Shown in pieces: positions 1 to 5,021 of a stretch of DNA of 6,346 nt. Numbering within the stretch: position 1 is the stretch's first letter; every line of letters starts with the position of its first letter. Origin of the DNA: Actinomycetota bacterium (GTDB taxonomy: Bacteria; Actinomycetota; Humimicrobiia; Humimicrobiales; Humimicrobiaceae); NCBI GenBank assembly GCA_003155275.1, contig PMCC01000037.1, positions 1 to 6,346 on the forward strand. Direction: 5' to 3'. The notes under the pieces are model-generated. The model worked only from the letters and a program-made list of their open reading frames with translations. It was not told the DNA's origin and searched no databases. The position numbers and the translations under genes are program-made.

Positions 1-290
1 TTAAAAATTATTATATAATAATAATACTTTCATTTTTAATAGACGAATTTATAAAACTTGTGTTTTAATTAAATTGGAAATAAATTTTATATATTAATAG
101 GTCTGTAAATATAAGTCTGCATTTTCGAAAAAAGAGCCTTTACCGGTCAAGTTGATTAAATATACCTTTAAAGTTTACTGCAAAAAATTGAGTTTATGTC
201 CGGCTTTTAAAGATAAAATACCATTAGAATCACATTAGGAATTTTTTCAAATCCAGCAAATAAATTTTAATTTAAAAAAATTTAAAAATC
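1..290. other. AT-rich non-coding leader region
   Basis: No convincing gene is visible. The first 30 bases include a 16-bp all-AT perfect palindrome (7-22). Between 97 and 234 the minus strand has two adjacent open stretches in the same frame, separated by one TAA at 175-177. Their peptides look protein-like (for example KAGHKLNF and INLTGKGSFFENADLYL), and the local GC is higher than in the surrounding bases. There is no start codon or ribosome site, so this is at most a worn gene end. I could not identify a family. Confidence 0.4.
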
Positions 291-295
291 TTTGT

Positions 296-324
296 TTGAC
301 ATTAGTATAACTTTATGATATATA
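296..324 (+). promoter_or_regulatory. Putative sigma-70-type promoter of the PadR gene
   Basis: A perfect TTGACA (296-301) is followed after 17 bases by TATATA (319-324), a partial match to TATAAT. Transcription would start near 331 and give a leader of about 60 bases before the ATG at 391. The -10 element lies inside the left arm of a long inverted repeat, as expected for a repressible promoter. Confidence 0.6.
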
Positions 325-352
325 TCTTAAAGTTTTATATCATATAGTTATA
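306..352. promoter_or_regulatory. 17-bp inverted repeat over the -10 region (candidate PadR operator)
   Basis: The left arm TATAACTTTATGATATA (306-322) pairs with TATATCATATAGTTATA (336-352) with one mismatch (313/345), across a 13-base spacer. The nine inner positions (314-322 against 336-344) are perfect. The left arm covers the promoter -10 and the right arm covers the early transcribed region. PadR repressors commonly bind AT-rich dyads in their own promoters, so autoregulation is a reasonable inference, but no binding is shown. Confidence 0.5.
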
Positions 353-358
353 TAACTA
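345..358. promoter_or_regulatory. 14-bp perfect palindrome in the PadR leader
   Basis: TAGTTATATAACTA is its own reverse complement. It lies 32 bases before the ATG and overlaps the right arm of the larger inverted repeat. A related half-site, AGTATAACT, occurs at 305-312 upstream of the -10. It could be a second operator half or part of one composite operator; chance is possible in such AT-rich DNA. Confidence 0.4.
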
Positions 359-390
359 ATATTATTTGTAATTATGATTTGGAGGAGGAT

Positions 391-1095
391 ATGGCAAGGG
401 AAGATAAGACACAATACGCAATTCTTGGCGCCCTGATGCATGGGCCTTTTAGCGGTTACGATCTAAAAAAAATGATAAATAACAGCATAGGCTTTTTCTG
501 GTCAGAAAACTATGGGCGGATTTATCCAGTCCTTGGCAGCCTTGAAACAAAAGGTTTCATAAAAAAACAGGTAATTGAGCAGGAGAAAAAACCTTCAAAA
601 CATCTATATACGGTAACTGATGGGGGCAGGGAATTTTTTTTGAAGTGGCTTGACAAACCTGCAGAGTTTGAAAAAATCCGTCATGAACTTCTTTTAAAGA
701 TCTTTTTCGGTAATTTTTCTACAGATATAAGCAATAGTGAAAAACTGCAAACTGAGATTAAATTTCATAGTGCGCTCCTGGAGAAATATGCTGAAATAGA
801 AAAAATTATGTGTGGCGAAAGCCAGCAGACTGCTGAGCCATCTACCCCGCCGATTGTTAATCCTCAACTCCAGGCTTTATCCGGACAGCCGTCTGAATCG
901 CAAATCAGTTTATCACCCGAGCTGCAAGTCCAGCTGCAGCTCCAGCCACACTCTCAACACGAGGAAAGTGAAAAGTACTGGAAGATGACACTTGAATTCG
1001 GTAAGCTCTATTCTGCTATGTCCATCCAATGGTGTAGGGAAATCATCGGCGCATTTGCTGATAATTGTAAAAATCATAATGAAATTGGTAAATGA
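391..1095 (+). CDS. PadR-family transcriptional regulator with a Pro/Gln-rich insert
   Basis: A 234-residue DNA-binding regulator, probably a dimeric cytoplasmic repressor. Residues 9-85 form the PadR winged helix: YAILGALMHGPFSGYDLKK, then a YPVLGSLETKGFI recognition segment, then the wing ending in HLYTVTDGGREFF. Residues 90-140 and 195-225 match the helical C-terminal dimerisation domain of the longer (Vir_act_alpha_C) PadR subgroup, ending in the usual YWKMTLEFGKLY...QWCREII pattern. Residues about 142-192 are a Gln/Pro/Ser-rich insert not expected in this domain, and its DNA is clearly GC-richer than its surroundings. The ATG at 391 is preferred because GGAGGAGG (381-388) sits just before it; the TTG at 379 would overlap that site. 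The ligand is unknown. The flavoprotein and polyferredoxin downstream are its likely targets. Confidence 0.88.
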   Translation: MAREDKTQYAILGALMHGPFSGYDLKKMINNSIGFFWSENYGRIYPVLGSLETKGFIKKQVIEQEKKPSKHLYTVTDGGREFFLKWLDKPAEFEKIRHELLLKIFFGNFSTDISNSEKLQTEIKFHSALLEKYAEIEKIMCGESQQTAEPSTPPIVNPQLQALSGQPSESQISLSPELQVQLQLQPHSQHEESEKYWKMTLEFGKLYSAMSIQWCREIIGAFADNCKNHNEIGK

Positions 1096-1142
1096 GTGTC
1101 ATGGATAAAAAGGCAGATTTCTATTTTTAAATGAGAGAATTT

Positions 1143-1180
1143 TTAACCCCCGGAAATGGTTTCCCGGTAATTTAGGTTAA
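1143..1180 (+). other. Hairpin between padR and the flavoprotein gene, no T-run
   Basis: The outer arms TTAACC (1143-1148) and GGTTAA (1175-1180) enclose an inner stem, GGAAA (1152-1156) with TTTCC (1160-1164). This inner stem extends through two more C-G pairs if 1165 is bulged. No T-tract follows, so this is not a standard intrinsic terminator. It may be an mRNA-stabilising or processing structure within a shared padR-flavoprotein transcript, or a weak attenuator. Confidence 0.35.
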
Positions 1181-1250
1181 TTGGCAGAAATTATAAAGTC
1201 ATTCTACAAAGGAAAAAGTTAAAAGTATTAAATTGTCAAAGGAGCAGGAT

Positions 1251-2624
1251 ATGAAAATAATATGTTTATGCGGAAGCCCCAAGGGTCCGGTCAGTGTGAC
1301 AATGCAGTATGTAAAATATCTCGAGTTAAAATATCCCCAGCATGAATTTGTCCATATACATGCAGCACAGCAGATACACAGACTCGAGAAGAACATGGAA
1401 TTCTTTGATGAGATAATGGAGAAAATAAAATCGGCAGATTTTGTTCTCTGGGCATTCCCTCTGTATATCCTGCATGTACACGGAAACTTTAAAAGATTTA
1501 TTGAGCTTATATTTGAATTTAAAAAAGAAAAGATATTTGAAGGAAAATACTGCGCAGCAATCAGTTCATCGATAAATTTTTATGACAACACTGCCCACAA
1601 TTATATCAATGCAATTTCTGATGATCTTGGGATGAAGTATATTGATTTCTTTTCAGCGCATATGAACCTTCTTACTAAGTCGGAAGGCAGAAAAAAACTG
1701 CTGGGCTTTGCGGAATATATATTTAATTGTATAGATTCAAAAATTCTTCCTGCAAAGCATTATGATAAGATAGATTATATTGAAAAGCCCTATTTGCCGG
1801 GCGCCGGTCTCGAAAGGAAAAGCAAAACGGGTAAAAAAGTGGCGATTCTTGCCGATAACCATTATAACAACCTGGATAAAATGATAGAAAGGTTTAAAAA
1901 TTCCTTTGCTGATGAAACCAATCTTTATTACCTTTCTGATGTGGATATAAAGGGAGGCTGCCTTGGATGTCTAAAATGCGGCCCGGATAACAAGTGCGCC
2001 TATGATAAAAAAGACGGCTTAAAAACTTTTTTCAATGATGAAATAAAAACTGCGGATATAATTGTTTTTGCAGGAAAAATAAGGGACAGATATCTTTCTT
2101 CAGAATGGAAAACTTTTTTGGACAGGCTGTTCTTTAATACCCACCAAAAAACCCTCATCGGGAAACAGGTTGGATTCTTAATATCAGGACCGCTTTGGCA
2201 ATTGCCTGATTTAAAAGAGAATCTTACATCTTATTTTGAATTCCAGGGCGCAAACATCGTAGATTTTGTATCAGATGAACCAAGTCCTGATAGCATAGAT
2301 AACCAGGTTAGCGGTCTTGCAGAAAGGCTTACCATTGGTTCAAGGCTTGATTATATAAAACCTGCCACCTTTAGGGGCATTGCGGGTATGAAAATATTCA
2401 GGGACGAGATATACGGGAGCCTGAAAGTCGTATTTAAAGCTGACCATAAGAACTTTAAAAAAACGGGCCTTTATGATTTTCCGCAAAGAAATTTCTTTGG
2501 CCAGATGTTTTCCAATGTTGCATACTGGGTAACTTCTTTGAAATTCATTGAGAAAAAAATGTATGCCGACATGCCAAAATTCATGATTTTAAACTACAGG
2601 CGGGCATTTTCTAAAAAAATATAA
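1251..2624 (+). CDS. Tandem flavodoxin-fold NAD(P)H-dependent oxidoreductase / iron-sulfur flavoprotein
   Basis: A 457-residue soluble protein with two flavodoxin-like (NADPH-dependent FMN reductase) halves. The first (residues 1-170) opens with KIICLCGSPKG, the FMN phosphate-binding loop, and contains SADFVLWAFPLYILHVHGNFKRF, typical of this fold, but has no cysteine cluster. The second (about 195-365) begins KKVAILADNHYNN, where the phosphate loop is not recognisable. It carries Cys237, Cys240, Cys243 and Cys249 (CLGCLKCGPDNKC), the compact motif of iron-sulfur flavoproteins that bind a 4Fe-4S cluster. Residues 370-457 are a basic, aromatic C-terminal extension with no domain I can name. 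Start: ATG 1251 has AAGGAG (1239-1244) six bases upstream; the TTG at 1233 would precede that site. The neighbouring polyferredoxin gene suggests an electron-transfer partner. The substrate cannot be told from sequence. Confidence 0.8.
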   Translation: MKIICLCGSPKGPVSVTMQYVKYLELKYPQHEFVHIHAAQQIHRLEKNMEFFDEIMEKIKSADFVLWAFPLYILHVHGNFKRFIELIFEFKKEKIFEGKYCAAISSSINFYDNTAHNYINAISDDLGMKYIDFFSAHMNLLTKSEGRKKLLGFAEYIFNCIDSKILPAKHYDKIDYIEKPYLPGAGLERKSKTGKKVAILADNHYNNLDKMIERFKNSFADETNLYYLSDVDIKGGCLGCLKCGPDNKCAYDKKDGLKTFFNDEIKTADIIVFAGKIRDRYLSSEWKTFLDRLFFNTHQKTLIGKQVGFLISGPLWQLPDLKENLTSYFEFQGANIVDFVSDEPSPDSIDNQVSGLAERLTIGSRLDYIKPATFRGIAGMKIFRDEIYGSLKVVFKADHKNFKKTGLYDFPQRNFFGQMFSNVAYWVTSLKFIEKKMYADMPKFMILNYRRAFSKKI

Positions 2625-2715
2625 AAAATGAATATTAAAGTAAAAACAAACAAAAAATCCAAAAATTTATTGTGAGTAACAATTCAATTAACAAAAATCA
2701 GAACCTGGAGGATTA

Positions 2716-3447
2716 ATGCCAAAGAGACAAAAAATAAGGAGAGGAATAATACTTGTTACATTTTTACTGCTGCCGGCAATATTTTACTATTTTTCACCAT
2801 ATCTTATCATTATGGGCGCTTCAGAAGGAGTAATATCAGGCAGTTTTATAATGTTTGGAATCCTTTTCCTGTCGGCCTTTTTTCTGGGAAGAGGATTTTG
2901 TGCCTGGGTATGTCCGGTTGCGGGCATACAGGAAGCGAGTTTTTTAGCCAGGGACAGAAAAGTTAATAATAAGTATAACTGGATAAGGTATCTTATCTGG
3001 GTTCCCTGGATAACAATAATCATTTATATGGCAGGAACAACCGGAGGATTTAAAAAAGTAGACTTTTTTTACCAGACAGTCTTCGGATTCTCAATGCCAA
3101 ATGTATATGCGCTTTTTATCTACCTAATTGTCGTAATAACAACAATAATCCTGTCTTTTTCCGTGGGAAAAAGAGCGTTGTGCCATTATGGGTGCTGGAT
3201 GTCTCCTTTTATGATAGGCGGCAGGAAATTAAGGAATATTTTTAAATGGCCGTCCCTGAGGCTGAGGGTGGAAAGAGATAAGTGCATTGATTGTAAAACC
3301 TGTACCAAAAATTGTCCAATGAGTCTTGATGTAAACGGCATGGTGAAAAATAACAAAATAGAAAATCCAGAATGCATTCTATGCGGAACCTGTATTGATT
3401 TATGTAAAAAAGAAGTAATCAGGTATTCATTCAGTAAAGGTCTATAA
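2716..3447 (+). CDS. NapH-like membrane-bound 4Fe-4S polyferredoxin
   Basis: A 243-residue integral membrane electron carrier. Four hydrophobic segments lie at about residues 10-32, 38-58, 90-106 and 130-150. Two CX3C motifs of the NapH/RnfH-like membrane ferredoxin family sit beside them: GRGFCAWVCP (Cys62, Cys66) and KRALCHYGCWMSPF (Cys156, Cys160). The tail holds two 4Fe-4S ferredoxin motifs: Cys190-X2-Cys193-X2-Cys196-X3-Cys200-Pro, and Cys220-X2-Cys223-X2-Cys226-X3-Cys230. The second lacks the usual proline after its last cysteine (Lys231 instead). In NapH-type proteins these clusters pass electrons between membrane quinol and a soluble or periplasmic partner. Here the obvious candidate partner is the iron-sulfur flavoprotein encoded 91 bases upstream. 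GGAGG (2707-2711) sits four bases before the ATG. The specific pathway is not identifiable, so no symbol is given. Confidence 0.85.
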   Translation: MPKRQKIRRGIILVTFLLLPAIFYYFSPYLIIMGASEGVISGSFIMFGILFLSAFFLGRGFCAWVCPVAGIQEASFLARDRKVNNKYNWIRYLIWVPWITIIIYMAGTTGGFKKVDFFYQTVFGFSMPNVYALFIYLIVVITTIILSFSVGKRALCHYGCWMSPFMIGGRKLRNIFKWPSLRLRVERDKCIDCKTCTKNCPMSLDVNGMVKNNKIENPECILCGTCIDLCKKEVIRYSFSKGL

Positions 3448-3477
3448 ATTTTAAATACTTTATCAATAAGTTATAAG

Positions 3478-3833
3478 TTATGATTGATTATTTAAAGCTT
3501 TTTTTATAATTGTTTCTCCAATATGCCATAATCCTTTTAACGTTCTTTCTATTGCCAACGACAGAGGGAATATCAGCCAGCCTCCTCTTAAGAAATCAAA
3601 TAAAAGGACCGCTGTTATATTCAATACCAATAAAAGAGTATTAAAACCAAAAAAATGCTTCCAGGTGTATTCGGGCCAAAAATTCCTTTTTACTTTTTCT
3701 ACAAAAATTTCCGGCACGTTGATTCTTCAAGTATGTGAATAATATAAACAAATATAAATCCCCAAAAGATAAACTCAATCGGAATATTAATACCGGCCGG
3801 AGCAGTTACGACAGTTACGATTATCGTTTGCAT
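3478..3833 (-). pseudogene. HXXEE-domain membrane protein, broken by a frameshift
   Basis: Read on the minus strand, an ATG at 3833 opens a 44-codon stretch whose hydrophobic part ends in HILEES, the H-x-x-E-E signature that names the HXXEE family. It stops at 3699. An overlapping frame from 3717 to 3478 continues the protein for 79 codons: FVEKVKRNFWPEYTWKHFFG, then a membrane segment (NTLLLVLNITAVLLF), then LSLAIERTLKGLWHIGETI. Joined near 3715-3722, the two pieces give one plausible HXXEE protein, which implies loss of one base or gain of two. The GTG at 3717 has no ribosome site, so the second piece is unlikely to be made on its own. Even when joined it is about 118 residues, short for the family as I recall it, so the C-terminal end is probably missing too. 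The start overlaps the stop of the broken gene upstream. Function is unknown. Confidence 0.65.
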
Positions 3834-4091
3834 TATTTAACCCATCCTTTAAGCTTTGGCAGATATTTATTTATCATTTTTCTTACTTCTTCTTCAATGT
3901 ACCCCATTTGGTATGCATTGAGACTAATTTTTTAAGATATTACATTCCAAGATCCATTTCCTGGACGATCCTTATTGAAGGTCCTGAAATCATTGCATTT
4001 AAGTTAATTTCTTATTCTTTATCTTAGCATCTATGTCTTGATTTATAAGGATTGCCAGTAAAAGCCAATAATAAACTAATTCAATAATATT
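3833..4091 (-). pseudogene. Fragmented coding remnant of unknown family, upstream of and coupled to the HXXEE gene
   Basis: Three minus-strand stretches in different frames abut with protein-like content. The first (4091-3999) includes YYWLLLAILINQDIDAKIKN. The second (4011-3940) includes NLNAMISGPSIRIVQEMDLG. The third (3931-3833) includes LNAYQMGYIEEEVRKMINKY and ends KLKGWVK with TAA. The TAA overlaps the ATG of the HXXEE remnant (TAATG, 3835-3831), the arrangement of translationally coupled genes. This supports a once-real gene. Two indels (near 4005 and 3932) and one stop (3942-3940) would have to be undone to make one frame. No start codon or ribosome site is left at the 5' end. I do not recognise the family, and parts of the match to coding sequence could be chance. 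Confidence 0.4.
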
Positions 4092-4299
4092 TTAATATTA
4101 TTTTAATAAAACTTTAACAATTCAGTCCTTTAATTTTGTTAATATTACTGTGATGGTTTATCTAAGTACTATAAATGTAAAATAGCAAATTATTAAATTA
4201 TGAGCATTAGTTAATTCATAGTAAATCAGAAGTTTTTCCGTAGTTATATATATAGCCCTTCACAAAGCAAACATATAGCCCAAATATAGCAAGGGATTC
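4092..4299. other. AT-rich spacer with short repeated motifs
   Basis: No gene is visible. Short ATATAG motifs recur (around 4250, 4273 and 4285). A weak promoter-like pair on the plus strand, TTGTTA (4136-4141) and TATCTA (4159-4164) with a 17-base gap, could serve the small ORF at 4354, but it would give a leader of nearly 190 bases and is not convincing. Confidence 0.3.
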
Positions 4300-4322
4300 A
4301 TTAAATAAATATCTTATTTAAT
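4300..4322. promoter_or_regulatory. 9-bp inverted repeat before the small ORF
   Basis: ATTAAATAA (4300-4308) and TTATTTAAT (4314-4322) are perfect reverse complements across the five-base spacer ATATC. The repeat ends 31 bases before the ATG at 4354, a usual place for an operator. The all-AT arms make chance occurrence possible. Confidence 0.3.
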
Positions 4323-4353
4323 TACATGCTTTTTAGGGAAAAGGGGGCAGCTA

Positions 4354-4533
4354 ATGAAAAACAGTATATTATTTATGGAAAATAATGTAAAAAGTATTCT
4401 CCTTTCAGATGAATACTGGAATATGCTAAAAAATATCGGATTCAGCAAAGATTTTGTATTAAATGAAAGAATCAGAAAACAAAAAGAATGTATAGAATAC
4501 CTTATAAAACAGCAGAGAATTAATGTTAGATAA
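4354..4533 (+). CDS. Small hypothetical protein (59 aa)
   Basis: An intact ATG-to-TAA frame of 59 codons, preceded by a G-rich ribosome site (AGGGGG, 4342-4347) six bases upstream. The protein has no signal peptide or membrane segment. The N-terminal third is mixed (MKNSILFMENNVKSILLSDE). The rest is charged and likely helical, with FVLNERIRKQKECIEYLIKQ as a probable amphipathic helix and one cysteine (Cys46). Its base composition matches the AT-rich surroundings. It is the only intact-looking frame in the decayed stretch 3478-4783 and is transcribed opposite to the pseudogenes. I do not recognise a family. It could be a small DNA- or protein-binding factor, or a chance ORF. Confidence 0.45.
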   Translation: MKNSILFMENNVKSILLSDEYWNMLKNIGFSKDFVLNERIRKQKECIEYLIKQQRINVR

Positions 4534-4590
4534 AATAGTTTTAAGGTAAATATTATAATTTGTACAACATATTTTAAATATTTTTTATAA

Positions 4591-4783
4591 TCAAACGTAA
4601 AGTATGAAAATTAAAGAGTTTTTAAGGTTTTTGATACTCCCAATATATAGGCCGGTAAGCAGAATAAAAAAGAACAAGGATAGGGCTTATTTTTGCAAAG
4701 CCGATTTTTCCAAAAATCGGTGCTATACCCCAGAATACAAGAGTAATTACCGCCAGCATATAAGGATATAGTTTGCTGTTCAT
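4591..4783 (-). pseudogene. Truncated EamA/DMT-type transporter remnant
   Basis: On the minus strand GGAGG (4793-4789) precedes an ATG at 4783, which opens a frame of 53 codons to TAA at 4622. Its start, YPYMLAVITLVFWGIAPIFG followed by KIGFAKISP, is the first transmembrane helix and loop of EamA (drug/metabolite transporter) proteins, with the typical FWG...GK pattern. After about residue 38 the frame stops resembling the family. A neighbouring frame ending at TGA 4593-4591 supplies FFILLTGLYIGSIKNLK and NSLIFI, which look like the following helix and loop. The gene therefore appears to have lost a short internal piece, shifted frame, and lost the remaining eight or so helices of an intact ten-helix transporter. 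No product with transport function is expected. The retained ribosome site suggests the decay is recent. Confidence 0.6.
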
Positions 4784-5021
4784 CCATTCCTCCATTGATA
4801 TTGTTCAGTTTACTATTTTTAATAATTTTACCTAAACTCCAAAAATATTTATTGATTTTTAATATTTATTTAATATTTATTTAATCTTTTGTTAACAACA
4901 AACACTCCTTTTCTTGTTAAGCTACTTAAGAAGTTTTTAAAGTATTTTTAAAAAATTCAAAAATAATAAAAACCGGTCTTGATAAAGATCAGAATAACTT
5001 GGGAAAAAAGGAGTAACTTAA
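4784..5021. promoter_or_regulatory. Regulatory-looking AT-rich region upstream of pstS
   Basis: This gap separates the EamA remnant from pstS. It holds a tandem pair of AATATTTATTT (4861-4871 and 4872-4882, 11-bp period) and the palindrome TTGTTAACAA (4889-4898). It also holds an inverted repeat, CTTGTTAAG/CTTAAGAAG (4913-4921 and 4925-4933, one mismatch). An 11-bp period and TTAACA-like elements both recall phosphate-regulator (PhoP/PhoB) boxes, and phosphate control of pstS is the usual situation. The match is only suggestive. No convincing -35/-10 pair was found. Confidence 0.4.

Noticed and set aside
7..22. 16-bp AT palindrome at the left edge as an operator or origin element
   Set aside because: It consists only of alternating A and T in a nearly all-AT stretch, where such palindromes arise by chance, and no gene start is nearby.
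1199..1396. Minus-strand open frame opposite the flavoprotein start
   Set aside because: It lies antisense to a well-supported gene and its ribosome site, has a Cys/Phe-rich composition with no family pattern, and no ribosome site of its own.
2628..2675. 15-codon ATG frame between the flavoprotein and polyferredoxin genes
   Set aside because: It is too short, has no ribosome site, and is mostly Lys/Asn as expected from A-rich spacer DNA.
2669..2683. lac-operator-like ATTGT-GAGTA-ACAAT before the polyferredoxin gene
   Set aside because: The arms are only five bases, the spacing differs from the lac operator, and no LacI-type regulator is present. Chance likeness is the simpler reading.
2787..3023. 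Minus-strand open frame opposite the polyferredoxin
   Set aside because: It is a mirror of conserved membrane and CX3C coding sequence on the other strand; nothing supports independent coding.
3186..3377. Second minus-strand open frame opposite the polyferredoxin
   Set aside because: It is antisense to the two 4Fe-4S motifs, which fully explain the sequence.
3735..3935. Plus-strand 66-codon open frame
   Set aside because: It starts with GTG and has no ribosome site. The opposite strand makes better sense as the coupled HXXEE and upstream remnants, including the HILEE motif and the TAATG overlap.
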